From positions 177-64,176 of the forward strand of contig NZ_CAJZAR010000056.1 of assembly GCF_914484835.1 (NCBI RefSeq): 64,000 nucleotides of DNA, written 5' to 3'. Positions 47,201-55,592 of the stretch are shown here, piece after piece; within the stretch, counting starts at the first letter, position 1, and every line of letters starts with the position of its first letter. Origin of the DNA: Paraburkholderia tropica (GTDB taxonomy: Bacteria > Pseudomonadota > Gammaproteobacteria > Burkholderiales > Burkholderiaceae). Made by a program: the position numbers and the translations under genes. The notes below the pieces were generated by a model. The model ran no database searches and was not told where the DNA came from. It saw only the letters and a program-made list of their open reading frames with translations.

Positions 47201-47609
47201 GGAGCTCGCGCGCGTGCTCGCCGACGTCGCCGCGCGCGGGTCTGCCAAGCCCGCGCAATCCGTGCAGAACGCGCAAGACGCAACCGGTATCGAAGAACAG
47301 ATGCCGCGCTTTCCCGAACTGCCGCCGGGGCTCGCGCCGATTTTCATCGAGCAGGCCGATCACGATCTCGCCGACTTCGCGCGCATCGCGGGCACGCAGG
47401 ACGTGCAGCAATTGCGCGAGTGGCTGCATCGCGTGGCGGGCGGCATCGCCGTGCTGGGTCCTTCGGTGCTGCACGACACCTGCGGCGAGCTGCGCGAGGC
47501 GATCCACGCCAGCGGCGCATGGGACGAGAACGTGCAGACGCTGGCCGCCGCGCTCGTCGCCGACCTGGGCGCCTTGCGCGCCCACGCGGCGAGCCGCGAG
47601 TCGACCTGA
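44277..47609 (+). CDS. BvgS-like hybrid sensor histidine kinase with REC and HPt domains (1110 aa)
   Basis: A four-step phosphorelay kinase. Order: TM1 (about 33-58, LIGLLVFAALAAAGVAITTI), a periplasmic sensor of about 260 residues without Venus-flytrap signatures, TM2 (about 325-347, VAVVLLLTAALVLLLLSLLR), PAS-like region (about 365-480), HisKA with H511 in MSHEIRTPLASL, HATPase with NNLLSNAFKFTHSGK and GTGLGLTI, a degenerate region, receiver with D920 in LVITDLNMPKLNG, and HPt with H1051 in WLHRVAGGIAVLG. BvgS proper has two Venus-flytrap domains, absent here, so the signal differs. The phosphate would pass H511-D920-H1051 to the regulator's D60. Confidence 0.92.
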   Translation: MPAHDSPANASPFDTLKALDRNLRRERRVFTMLIGLLVFAALAAAGVAITTIAFLSLAGDGARLRATIAQTNEALSYRYNQLTSARLLLGLKEASLLVEDHAPAACAPAFDGVDGSPPLRALCNLAIAAMSRASSDTPLLFVLVDGSAAYGYQLAPAARTAANGPLRPGEGARVLVDSALLRMSARGMDPLSVGRGRTVIWFRPPAALGFAPNLVLGATSVLRDDKPYALVLTSIDIDALGHDPDSGTPEIAPGIAPVLVDADGARLTGPLSAGATQLIEHGLANQPTGRFHLLPRFGWAMRERPLVHEFGHYLLALSWADHLRQIRVPVAVVLLLTAALVLLLLSLLRYWNRRVLARTYGEATRALENELLNHLLVHATPIGLCIVRKRDFDIVIANQIVRNVLGLDARATRLPAALCLEFEKHLPAAVQEGTASTPIHTLPFSMTREDGESVHLDITYAAAIMNREEVMFCAFADMSKHYEAERLLREAQRTSDEAARTKVSFFAAMSHEIRTPLASLVGNIELVARGPLAAEQEARVEAMQVSAGELLQIVSDVLDFSKIDVGAMKLSEESESIAALLVRIALAHAPLAARQQLPFFLVMDRAIPARLFFDPIRLAQIVNNLLSNAFKFTHSGKIVLRAVWRDATLDISVADSGVGMPDDLKARLFQPFTQGDKHRLTESRGTGLGLTICGRLAKLMHGRCEVESTLGVGTRVLVSLPLRADGPASAGEQWTLPDPHPAILCRAPENREWLTNLFDVNVSTPMDLRAADAPPEGAFDYLLVTGECSVEDVRRVWRDPSKVVWLRQDGPLVPLALDDGGVEVSLYSLAGIRTATQMLRGQPSAPGSAAALRDEDASGDALEQTDFRRLNVLIAEDNLLNRSLLRDQLRTLGANVIEAKDGEEALAKLDTARVDLVITDLNMPKLNGYELLQTARARLATLPVYAVSGNALPEQIAQGRTLGFTDYLSKPVPLAELARVLADVAARGSAKPAQSVQNAQDATGIEEQMPRFPELPPGLAPIFIEQADHDLADFARIAGTQDVQQLREWLHRVAGGIAVLGPSVLHDTCGELREAIHASGAWDENVQTLAAALVADLGALRAHAASREST

Positions 47610-47616
47610 GCGCCGC

Positions 47617-47952
47617 CTAGCCGGCGCTGCGCAGAAAGGCCGGCGCCTGCGCGTCCGCTTCGCGGGGACACCCGCCGCCCTGCAGGCGCACGCACCACTG
47701 GCGCAGCGCGCTCGTGTCGAGCGGACACGACTGCGCCCCGCGCGGCTTCACGTGCTGACGCGCCTCCAGTCGCAGCGCGAAACTCGCGGGCAACGCGAGA
47801 CCGCACGCGGCGACGCGTGTGCCGTTTTCGGGCGCGGGCGTTTCGCCGGATAAGCACGCGACGTCGCGCGAAATCGTTGGCACACCGCACGGTTCCGACG
47901 TGCGGGCCACCCAGCGCAAACTCGGCGCGGGACGCAGGGAAAAGACAGGCAT
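47617..47952 (-). CDS. Hypothetical small cysteine-containing protein (111 aa)
   Basis: An uncertain open frame in a 584-bp gap. From the ATG at 47952 the product starts MPVFSLRPAPSLRWVART, has five or six cysteines spread through it (SEPCG, VACLSG, VAACGLALP, SCPLD, QWCVRL, GGGCP) and no hydrophobic segment. I see no ribosome-binding site and no family. Regular Cys spacing and a length better than other frames here are the only support. It could equally be a shadow frame. Confidence 0.25.
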   Translation of the reverse strand: MPVFSLRPAPSLRWVARTSEPCGVPTISRDVACLSGETPAPENGTRVAACGLALPASFALRLEARQHVKPRGAQSCPLDTSALRQWCVRLQGGGCPREADAQAPAFLRSAG

Positions 47953-48193
47953 GATCGATGGCCGCGCAACGCGGCATGGCATTGGTGAGTACATCGACGA
48001 TCTTCGCGCAGCACGCGCACGCGGACCATAGGACGGATTCGAAACGCACCGGCAGCCAGGTCGGCAAAGACTGCAACGAGGGACGCAACACGCGCCAGAT
48101 ATGGCGTGCTTTATGGCGGCGTTCAGCGTGCCGGATCGCGTGCGCAAACGCGCCGACGCATGGTAGACTGCGCGCGCAATCGCTCACTCCATC
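47953..48193. other. Upstream region of the DUF2946 metal-uptake set
   Basis: About 240 bp before the DUF2946 gene, with no gene and no clear sigma-70 boxes. TGGTAGACTGCG near 48165 is a possible weak -10 (TAGACT). A metal-responsive operator is expected but I could not identify a Fur box or a CueR-type palindrome. Confidence 0.3.
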
Positions 48194-48556
48194 ATGAAAC
48201 TACGCAAGCACGCACTGCTGACCGCATGGCTTGGCCTCGTCGCCATGTGGCTCATCGTGCTCGCGCCGCTCGTGAGTCAGCTGGTTGCCGCGCATCAGGC
48301 GCATCAGCCCGATGCCGCGCTGTGCTCCGCGATGCAACCCGCAACAGCGCCGCATCTTTCGCACGACGACGCATTCGGCGCCTGCGGCTACTGCAATCTG
48401 CTCGAGCATCATGTAGCGATGCCGTCCGTCACGGTGCCCGCGCTCACGCTCGGTTTCATCGTCGCCGACGCCCTCGTCGCCACGCTTTCCACGCGTCACA
48501 CGCCGTTCGGCGCCTTCCCATCGGGCCGCCCGCGCGCCCCACCCTCGCTCGCCTGA
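48194..48556 (+). CDS. DUF2946 family protein (120 aa)
   Basis: A small exported or membrane-anchored protein. A hydrophobic N-terminal segment (LLTAWLGLVAMWLIVLAPLV) is followed by the family-type region with histidines and a CGYC pair (HLSHDDAFGACGYCNLLEHH). DUF2946 genes commonly precede TonB-dependent receptors for copper, and the His plus CxxC composition would suit metal binding. Here a receptor follows 303 bp downstream and a PepSY protein after it. Its function in transport has not been established, so copper is inference. Confidence 0.8.
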   Translation: MKLRKHALLTAWLGLVAMWLIVLAPLVSQLVAAHQAHQPDAALCSAMQPATAPHLSHDDAFGACGYCNLLEHHVAMPSVTVPALTLGFIVADALVATLSTRHTPFGAFPSGRPRAPPSLA

Positions 48557-48859
48557 TCGCTGCCGTCACCGGCTGCACGTCCGCGCTTTCTTTACGCTCT
48601 CTCGTTGGCTTTGGCGCTCGCGCCCGCTAGCGCGTGTTCGCACGTTTTCGCTCGCATCGTCATCACGCAGAATCCTCTGCGATGACGCATAGGCGAACCG
48701 CGCCCGCACAGGCTCGCTGTCGCGCCATGCGTCGACAGCCACGATGAGAACGCGTCGAGACGCGACCCGCACGTAATCGCGACTCTCGCGGCAATCGCCG
48801 CAAATCGCACCGCGCGTGCGTGCAGCCGCACGTCCATCGTTTCCGGGGAAGTCTCTTTC
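48557..48859 (+). other. Leader region of the TonB receptor gene
   Basis: About 303 bp with no gene. An imperfect hairpin at 48657-48687 pairs CGTCATCACGCAGA with TCTGCGATGACG around a short loop. This could be an attenuator or the terminator-like end of the preceding transcript. No T run follows and no known riboswitch consensus (for example cobalamin) was recognised. Confidence 0.35.
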
Positions 48860-51265
48860 ATGTCCACGCCCGTTTCGCGCGGCGCGCGGTTGCGCCTGCG
48901 CGCCCGTGTCCGTCTCGGCCTGTTGCAGCATTGGCCGATCTTGCCGCTTTCGCTGATCGCACCGTTCGCACCGGCCGCGCACGCCGAACAAACCACGCCA
49001 CAAGAAGCTGCGCAAGCCGCCGCCGATAGCGCATCGAACACCGACGTCACCACGCTGCCCACGGTCAGCGTGAGCGCGTCGAACAACGCATCGAACGCGG
49101 CGCCCACGCGCGCCGTCGATCCGAACCTGCCCGCCACGGTCGAGACCGTCACGCCCGAGCAGTTCAACAACTGGAACGTCGTGAATACGGAAGACGTCCT
49201 CAAGTACCTGCCGAATCTCGCCGTGCGCAAGCGCTTCGTCGGCGACCTTAATTCGATCATCGCGGTGCGCGGCACGAGCAATGCGCAGAGCGCGCGCGGA
49301 CTCGTCTACGCGGACGGCCTGCTGCTCTCGAATCTGCTCGGCAACAGCTACACGTTCCCGCCGCGCTGGTCGATGGTGTTTCCCGACCAGATCCAGCAGG
49401 TCGATGTGATCTACGGGCCGTATTCGGCGCTCTATCCGGGCAATTCGCTCGGCGCGACCGTGCTCATCACCACGCGCATGCCGACGAAGTTCGAAGCGAC
49501 CGCCGATGTGAAAGCGTTCACGCAGCACTTCAGCCTCTACGGCGTGAACCAGAATTTCAACGGCAGCGAAATGAGCGCGTCGATCGGCGACCGCATCGGC
49601 AAGTTCTCGTATCTGCTGGGCGTGAATCATCTGGAGAACACGAGCCAGCCCCTGCAGTTCGCGACGCTCGCGCAGTCGAGCACGCCCGCCACAGCCAGCG
49701 ACACGCCGGTGCACGGCGCGTACTTCTACAACAACCAGACCAACACGCGCACGGCCGTGCTCGGCGTGAACGGCGAAGGCATCGAGCACACCGTGCAGGA
49801 CCAGTTCAAGCTGCGCATGCAATACGATTTCACGCCGACCGTGCAAGGCGGCGTGACGCTCGGCTACTGGCATCAGACCTACGACAGCCAGACTTCGACC
49901 TTCCTTTACGACGACAACGGCAATCCCGTCTACAGCGGCAAGGTCAACATCGGCGGCTACGAGTACACGATTCCGGCCTCCGCGCTCGCGCCCAGCCGCG
50001 GCTGGAGCGAGAACTGGCTCTACGGCGCGTCGCTGCGCACGCATCAGGCGACCGGCTGGAACGCGGAAGCGATTGCTTCGTACTACGACGTAAGCAACAG
50101 CGTCGCGCGCACGGCCAGCAGCGGCGGCACCGGAAACGGTCCCGGCACCATGACGCTCGGCGACGGCACCGGCTGGAAAACACTCGACCTCAAGGCGACG
50201 TGGACGCCCACGCGGCCCGACGCGGGGCTCGCCGCGCACTGGCTGACCTTCGGCTATCACTACGACAATTATCACGTCGACAACGAGACCTACAACACGC
50301 TCGCCTGGCGCGACGGCGGCGCGGGCAGTTTCGCCAACGCGTTCGCGGGCAAGACGCAAACGCAGGCGCTCTACGCCCAGGACGCGTGGCGCTTTCTGCC
50401 GCGCTGGAAACTGGTCTACGGCGTGCGCTACGAAGACTGGCAGGCCTACGACGGCTACCAGGCGCTCGGCAGCGTGCGCGTGCCGTATGCGGGCGTGAGC
50501 GACCAGCACTTCTCGCCGAAGGCCTCGCTCTCGTTCGACCTCACCGACGACCTCACGCTGCGCGCCTCGATCGCGCGAGCGTATCGCTTCCCGACCGTCG
50601 GCGAATTGTTCCAGGGGCAGATTAACGGCTCGTCGATCGTCAATAACAATCCGAACCTGCGTCCCGAAGACGATCTCTCGAAAGAGCTCAGCGCCGAATG
50701 GGCGCACTGGAACGGCCTGTTTCGCTTCACGCTGTTCCAGGACGACGTGAAGAACACGATCTTCAGTCAGACCGACACCACCGTCATTCCGAACGTGACG
50801 AACTTCCAGAATATCGGCAAGGTGCGTTCGCGCGGCGTGGAGACGAGCTATCAAGGTCAGGACGTGCTGCTGCACGGCCTCGATTTTTCGGCGAATGTGG
50901 CTTATACGCAGTCGAAGATTCTCGCCAATGCGCAGAACCCGGCGAGCGTCGGCAAGTACTTCTATCGCATTCCGCTGTGGCGCGTGAATGCCGTCGCGAC
51001 GTATCGATTCGATGCGCGCATGGCGCTCACGCTCGCCGCGCGTTATTCGGGGCGTCAGTACAACACGCTCACGAATACCGACACGAATCCGAACGTGTTC
51101 GGCGGCACCAGCAGCTACACAGTCGCCGACGTGAAATTCACGTTCCGTCCGACGAAGAAAACCGAAATCGGCGTGGGCGTCGACAACCTGTTCGACGCCC
51201 GCTACTACGTCTATCACCCGTATCCCGGCCGCACGTTCTACGCCGAAGCGAAGATCGCCCTGTGA
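48860..51265 (+). CDS. TonB-dependent outer-membrane receptor (801 aa)
   Basis: A gated beta-barrel importer energised by TonB. A long signal region (about 1-42, WPILPLSLIAPFAPAAHA) is followed by LPTVSVSASN, a TonB-box-like strand. The plug domain (about 75-190) has FNNWNVVNTEDVLKYLPNLA, RGLVYADGLLLSN and VDVIYGPYSALYPGNSLGAT. A 22-strand barrel ends FYAEAKIAL; the C-terminal residue is Leu instead of Phe. The C-terminal GVDNLFDARYYVYHPYPGR is the family signature. The absence of cysteines argues against an OprC-type copper site. Context (DUF2946, PepSY) points to metal or metallophore uptake. Confidence 0.9.
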   Translation: MSTPVSRGARLRLRARVRLGLLQHWPILPLSLIAPFAPAAHAEQTTPQEAAQAAADSASNTDVTTLPTVSVSASNNASNAAPTRAVDPNLPATVETVTPEQFNNWNVVNTEDVLKYLPNLAVRKRFVGDLNSIIAVRGTSNAQSARGLVYADGLLLSNLLGNSYTFPPRWSMVFPDQIQQVDVIYGPYSALYPGNSLGATVLITTRMPTKFEATADVKAFTQHFSLYGVNQNFNGSEMSASIGDRIGKFSYLLGVNHLENTSQPLQFATLAQSSTPATASDTPVHGAYFYNNQTNTRTAVLGVNGEGIEHTVQDQFKLRMQYDFTPTVQGGVTLGYWHQTYDSQTSTFLYDDNGNPVYSGKVNIGGYEYTIPASALAPSRGWSENWLYGASLRTHQATGWNAEAIASYYDVSNSVARTASSGGTGNGPGTMTLGDGTGWKTLDLKATWTPTRPDAGLAAHWLTFGYHYDNYHVDNETYNTLAWRDGGAGSFANAFAGKTQTQALYAQDAWRFLPRWKLVYGVRYEDWQAYDGYQALGSVRVPYAGVSDQHFSPKASLSFDLTDDLTLRASIARAYRFPTVGELFQGQINGSSIVNNNPNLRPEDDLSKELSAEWAHWNGLFRFTLFQDDVKNTIFSQTDTTVIPNVTNFQNIGKVRSRGVETSYQGQDVLLHGLDFSANVAYTQSKILANAQNPASVGKYFYRIPLWRVNAVATYRFDARMALTLAARYSGRQYNTLTNTDTNPNVFGGTSSYTVADVKFTFRPTKKTEIGVGVDNLFDARYYVYHPYPGRTFYAEAKIAL

Positions 51266-51300
51266 GCCTCCATTCGCAGCACACCCACCAGGAGCATTCG

Positions 51301-52863
51301 ATGTCGACGACAATGCCCGCTTCCGACCGCCCCGACGCGCGCAGCACGCGCACGTCCGGCGCCGTTCATCCCGGCTACCGCACGCTCTGGCGCTGGCACT
51401 TTTACGCCGGTTTGTTCGTGATGCCGTTTCTGATCGTGCTCGCCATCACCGGCACGATCTATTGTTTTCAGCCGCAGATCGAGCCGCTGTTGTATCCGCA
51501 TCGGCTCGTGGTCGCGCCGCAGGCCACGCCGCGTCTGCCCGCCGACGCGCTGCTCGCGCGCGCCAAGGCATCGCTGCCGCCCGACGCGCAGCCGATCCGC
51601 GCGCATATCGAGGCCAATCCGGCGCGCAGCGCGGAGTTCGTGTTCGCGCTGCCGCACGGCGCCGCGCCCGCGACGAAGGAAAGCGTCTACGTGAATCCCT
51701 ATAACGGCGAAGTGCTCGGCACGCTCGACGTCGACCGGCGTTTCATGCAGGTCGATCGCATGCTGCATCGCAAGCTGCTGATCGGCAAGCCGGGCGAGCT
51801 GCTGATGGAACTCGCCGCCTGCTGGACGCTGGTGATGATCGGCACCGGTGTCGCGCTCTGGTGGCCGCGCCGCGCCGTGTCGCCCGGCGCGACGCTGCGC
51901 TCGGCGCTGGTGCCGCGCCTCGGCGCGAAGGGACGGCCGTTCTGGAAAAGCGTGCACGCGGTGACCGGTTTCTGGCTCGCGGCGGGCGCGCTGGCGTTCG
52001 TGCTCAGCGGCCTGCCGTGGACGGGGTCGTGGGGCAAGCAGTTCAAGGCGCTCGCGACGCGCGTGAGTCTGGGCGCGCCGCGCGGCGCGTGGGGCGGCGG
52101 GCTGCCGCTGCAATCGACGCTGCCGGGCGCGGAGCATGCAGAACATGCGGGGCACGCCGGCCACGACATGGCCTCGATGCCCGGCATGGTGATGGACGAT
52201 CTGCCGCTGCCCAACGTGCCGTGGGCGGTCGGGGCGGTGCCCGTGCCGCAATCGCCGGAAGCGGCGAAATCGGCGAAATCGGCGAAATCGGCGGTGGATT
52301 CGTCGGCGCATTCCGCCGATCATTCGGCAACGCCGAAGCCCGCGCACTGGACGCTCGATCAGGTCGTCGCGCAGATGGCCGCGCTCGGCGTGCAAAGCGG
52401 TTACGACATCGCGCTGCCCGCGACCGCGAGCGGCGTCTACACGGTCTCGTACTTTCCGCCGGACCCGCAGCGCGAGCGCACCGTCTATATCGACCAGTAC
52501 AGCGGCAAGGTGCTCAAGGATATTCGCTACGCCGATTACGGCGCGGTCTCGCAGGTGATTTCGTACGGCACGTCATTGCATATGGGCCGCTATTTCGGGC
52601 TCGCGAATCAACTGATCTGCACGGCGATTTCGCTCGGGCTCGCGGCGCTCGCGGTAACAGGCTTCGTCATGTGGTGGCTGCGCCGTCCCGCCCGCGCGCT
52701 CGGCGCGCCCTCGCGCGAACGCGCCGCACCGCCGATGCGCGCATGGAAAGGCGGACTCGTCGTGCTCGGCATCGTCTTTCCGCTGATGGGCGCGACGATG
52801 CTCGGCGTCTGGTTGCTCGACAAAATCGCTTTCGGCAGACGAACAACTCTTTCGTCTTCCTGA
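51301..52863 (+). CDS. PepSY-domain membrane protein with His/Met-rich insert (520 aa)
   Basis: A four-helix inner-membrane protein of the PepSY-TM family, often encoded beside siderophore or copper TonB receptors and proposed to reduce or handle the imported metal. Helices lie near residues 32-55 (FYAGLFVMPFLIVLAITGTI), 160-182, 220-240 and 445-470. Between helices 3 and 4 is an insert with alternating His and Met (HAEHAGHAGHDMASMPGMVM). A triple AKS repeat comes from a 9-bp tandem DNA repeat at 52263-52290. The His/Met block suggests copper. It starts 35 bp after the receptor with AGGAG upstream, so the two are co-transcribed. Confidence 0.88.
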   Translation: MSTTMPASDRPDARSTRTSGAVHPGYRTLWRWHFYAGLFVMPFLIVLAITGTIYCFQPQIEPLLYPHRLVVAPQATPRLPADALLARAKASLPPDAQPIRAHIEANPARSAEFVFALPHGAAPATKESVYVNPYNGEVLGTLDVDRRFMQVDRMLHRKLLIGKPGELLMELAACWTLVMIGTGVALWWPRRAVSPGATLRSALVPRLGAKGRPFWKSVHAVTGFWLAAGALAFVLSGLPWTGSWGKQFKALATRVSLGAPRGAWGGGLPLQSTLPGAEHAEHAGHAGHDMASMPGMVMDDLPLPNVPWAVGAVPVPQSPEAAKSAKSAKSAVDSSAHSADHSATPKPAHWTLDQVVAQMAALGVQSGYDIALPATASGVYTVSYFPPDPQRERTVYIDQYSGKVLKDIRYADYGAVSQVISYGTSLHMGRYFGLANQLICTAISLGLAALAVTGFVMWWLRRPARALGAPSRERAAPPMRAWKGGLVVLGIVFPLMGATMLGVWLLDKIAFGRRTTLSSS

Positions 52864-52972
52864 CGATTATTTCCGGCGATAGGCGGCGCGGCGCAGTGGT
52901 AATCTGTGGACACAATTGCGATTGAACCCGTCCCCGCCAGGCGGTTTCCAAGCAGTATCGAAGGAGACCAAC

Positions 52973-53335
52973 GTGTTGCGGCTAATCTTTGCACTGTGTA
53001 TCGCGAGCCTCGCGGCGGCGCTGGCCGGTTGCGCGGTCGCGCCCTGGCCGGGTTATCCGGGCTATTACGGCGGCGCTTACTACGACGCCGGATACGGTTA
53101 TGCCTATCCCTACGGCTATCCGTATGGTTATGGCTCCTACCCTGGTTACTGGCCCGGCTACTACTATGGCCCGAGTTTCGGCATCGCGTATTGGGGCGGC
53201 GGCGGATGCTGCTGGCACGGCGGCTACCATGGCGGCTGGCATGGCGGCCACGGCGGTGGTGGCGGCTGGCACGGCGGCGGCGGAACGTGGCAAGGCGGCG
53301 GCGGGATGCACGGCGGCGGCGGTCACGGCCATTGA
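52973..53335 (+). CDS. Gly/Tyr/His-rich lipoprotein (120 aa)
   Basis: A GTG start behind AAGGAGA gives a lipoprotein signal (LRLIFALCIASLAAALAGC, lipid-anchored Cys at about residue 20). The mature protein is almost pure low complexity. A Tyr/Gly/Pro section (YPGYYGGAYYDAGYGYAYPY) is followed by a His/Gly/Trp section (WHGGYHGGWHGGHGGGGG) with a CC pair between them. Such proteins occur widely in Burkholderia without known function. The His-rich tail could bind metal ions, which would fit the metal-uptake genes directly upstream. Confidence 0.75.
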   Translation: MLRLIFALCIASLAAALAGCAVAPWPGYPGYYGGAYYDAGYGYAYPYGYPYGYGSYPGYWPGYYYGPSFGIAYWGGGGCCWHGGYHGGWHGGHGGGGGWHGGGGTWQGGGGMHGGGGHGH

Positions 53336-53390
53336 TGCGCGCATCGAGCCCGCGCCGCCACACGTGTAATTGCGCGCGTAAGTTGTTTCG

Positions 53391-54101
53391 TCAGACGCGT
53401 CCGTTCACCGGAATCGACGCGCCCGTCACGGCGCGCGCATCGGCGGACAGCAGGAACGCGATCACGGCCGCGATCTCGTCGGCCTGCACCCAGCGCGTGA
53501 AATCGGCGTCGGGCATATCGGCGCGATTCTGCGGCGTGTCGATGATGCTCGGCAGGATCGCGTTCACCGTCACGCCCTTGTCCTTGAGTTCCTCGGCGAG
53601 CGCTTCGGTCAGGCGCGCCACGCCCGCCTTCGACGCCGCGTAGGCGCCCATCCCCAGCCCCGCCTTCAGCCCCGCGCCCGCGCCGATATTGACGATGCGC
53701 CCCGCGCCGCGCACGAGCAGATGCGGCAGCGCGGCCTTCGACGCGTTCAGCGCCGTCTTCACGTTCAGATCGAACATCAGGTCCCAGGTGCGGGCGTCGC
53801 CGTCCGCGATGGTTTCCCAGCGGAACGCGCCCGCGATGTTGACGAGCGCATCGAGGCCGCCAAGCGTCTGATGTGCCGCGTCGAGTCCCTTGCGCGCGGC
53901 CTCGGGATCGACGAGATCGACACCGCCCAGCGGCACGGCGTTCGCCAGCGTGTCGGGCCACGCCGAACCTTGCGGCGCGTCGCCTCGTCCGATCAGCGCC
54001 ACGCGTGCGCCGCGCGCCGCGAAATACGCGGCCGTCGCCATGCCGAGGTTGCCGAAGCCGCCCGTGATCGCCACGGCCATTCCGTTCATCGAATTTTCCA
54101 T
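53391..54101 (-). CDS. Short-chain dehydrogenase/reductase (236 aa)
   Basis: An SDR with the cofactor motif TGGFGNLG (residues 14-21), VNIAGAF in place of NNAG, the catalytic YAASK in GLGMGAYAASKAGVARL, and ARAVTGASIPVNGRV at the C-terminus. The IAG substitution and the VNIGAGAG serine-region (no clear catalytic Ser; GAGAG where SS is usual) raise doubt about normal dehydrogenase activity. It is monocistronic, with a start at the ATG at 54101. Substrate unknown. Confidence 0.83.
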   Translation of the reverse strand: MENSMNGMAVAITGGFGNLGMATAAYFAARGARVALIGRGDAPQGSAWPDTLANAVPLGGVDLVDPEAARKGLDAAHQTLGGLDALVNIAGAFRWETIADGDARTWDLMFDLNVKTALNASKAALPHLLVRGAGRIVNIGAGAGLKAGLGMGAYAASKAGVARLTEALAEELKDKGVTVNAILPSIIDTPQNRADMPDADFTRWVQADEIAAVIAFLLSADARAVTGASIPVNGRV

Positions 54102-54288
54102 TGTGCTTTCCTGCGAGTGATGCGCCGGGACGCGCGCGATTGCTTCAGCGATGCGTCCGTATGGCGGTTGCCTGCCTGTTTGATGCGGCGGCGTTCGGCG
54201 GCCTGGCGTGCCTCGCCGCCGCGTGCCGACACGTTAACCGAGCGCGCTTGCGGCGGCAACTTCGCGCGGCGCTCAGACGTTCAGACGC

Positions 54289-55197
54289 TCAAGCATCCGT
54301 GCGCACCGTCGCGAGCGTGCGCTTGCGCAGATCCTCGGTCGTTTCGCCCTCGCCATTCGCGCGCCAGCCCGGCGGCAGAAACACGTGACGCAAGGCGGTC
54401 CAACAATCCGGCGCGGCGGCGATATCGCGCGCGAGGCTCGCCCAGTGCTCGAACTCGACGACCAGTGGATTGCGCGAACGCGTCGGCGTCACGAGGCCGT
54501 AGCGGCACGGCTCCTCGGCGCGCTCCGCCACGTAGGTGCCGAACAGCCGGTCGAACACGACCAGCACGCCGCCGTAATTCGCATCGAGGTAATCGACGTT
54601 CGACGCATGATGCACGCGATGCGCGGACGGCGTATTGAACACGTACTCGAGCCAGCCGAGCTTGGGCATCCACGTGTTATGCAGCCAGAACTGATAGAGC
54701 AGATTGAACGAGAGAATCGCGAAGACGATTTCCGGGCGCACGCCGAGCCAGACGAGCGGCGCGAAGAACATCGCCGGACCCGTGAGCTTGCCGGTCCAGC
54801 CGAGCCGGTACGCGGACGAGAGCGTGAGCTGGTTCGGCGAATGATGGACCGCGTGCGTGGCCCAGAAGAAACGAATGCGATGCGAGGCGCGGTGATACCA
54901 GTAGTAGCAGAACTCCTGGCCGATGAACACGAACAGCGCGAGCGTGACGTTGTCGATGCTGAGCGTGAAGATGCGATGCTCCCAGGCGAAATGGAAGATC
55001 GGTGCCGAGAGAGAAATCGGCAGGAATGCGAACAGTTTGCGTCCGACGAGATCGGCGAGCGAGATCCCCACTTCGCTCCAGTCGAAACGTTCGGCGCCAG
55101 GCTGACGTTGTTTGAACGTGAGCACGGCAGCTTCGATCATCGACGCGGCGACGATGAACAGGGTGACGTAAAGCGCGATTTTTCCAGTGGCAAGCAT
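54289..55197 (-). CDS. Sterol desaturase/fatty-acid hydroxylase superfamily protein (302 aa)
   Basis: An integral membrane diiron enzyme. The three histidine boxes are seen: WYHRASH (H102, H106), HAVHHS (H115, H118, H119) and HRVHHASN near residue 195. Four to five hydrophobic helices precede and separate them (LYVTLFIVAASMIEAAVLTF, VTLALFVFIGQEFCYYWYH). The family hydroxylates or desaturates lipids or carotenoids with O2; the substrate here is unknown. The start at 55197 begins the first helix. The upstream 395 bp hold its promoter and the start of a divergent repeat-rich gene. Confidence 0.87.
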   Translation of the reverse strand: MLATGKIALYVTLFIVAASMIEAAVLTFKQRQPGAERFDWSEVGISLADLVGRKLFAFLPISLSAPIFHFAWEHRIFTLSIDNVTLALFVFIGQEFCYYWYHRASHRIRFFWATHAVHHSPNQLTLSSAYRLGWTGKLTGPAMFFAPLVWLGVRPEIVFAILSFNLLYQFWLHNTWMPKLGWLEYVFNTPSAHRVHHASNVDYLDANYGGVLVVFDRLFGTYVAERAEEPCRYGLVTPTRSRNPLVVEFEHWASLARDIAAAPDCWTALRHVFLPPGWRANGEGETTEDLRKRTLATVRTDA

Positions 55198-55592
55198 GAT
55201 GGGCGACGGCCTCTTTGCGCGGTTGGGCGCGATGCGGTGCGGTGCGGTTGAGAAGCGACGCGTCGGGTGCAGAAGATTTCGCGGGGCGCGTCGGATGAAC
55301 GGCACTGTAGTGGCGCGCCGCGCGAAACACCACGCGCGAATTATGTCGCCGCATGTCATGGCCCTTTTCCTGCGGCCCGCGCCCTGCCCGGCCGCGCCCG
55401 CCGCACCTGGCGCGCAGGCGCTGCGCGGGTCCGCCATGTAACACGGCGACATGGTTTTCAACGCGACTTGCGCGAAGCCCCGCCCTATAGTTCGTTCCGC
55501 TGACACGCCACGAACGTGCTGCAACGAAGCCCCGGCACCACCGGCGGATTCGTCCCCCGCCCACCGCGCCACCCGCACCGCAAGGAACCTCG
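55198..55592. other. Divergent intergenic region
   Basis: About 395 bp of mostly GC-rich sequence between the hydroxylase and the repeat-rich secreted protein. No gene or clear promoter boxes seen; AAGGAA precedes 55593. Confidence 0.4.

Noticed and set aside
48657..48687. Riboswitch upstream of the TonB receptor
   Set aside because: The hairpin is imperfect and no known cobalamin, TPP or other riboswitch consensus was seen in the leader.
48566..51313. Minus-strand open frame of 915 codons opposite the TonB receptor
   Set aside because: Composition is dominated by Arg, Val and Ala with no domain; the receptor reads cleanly on the plus strand.
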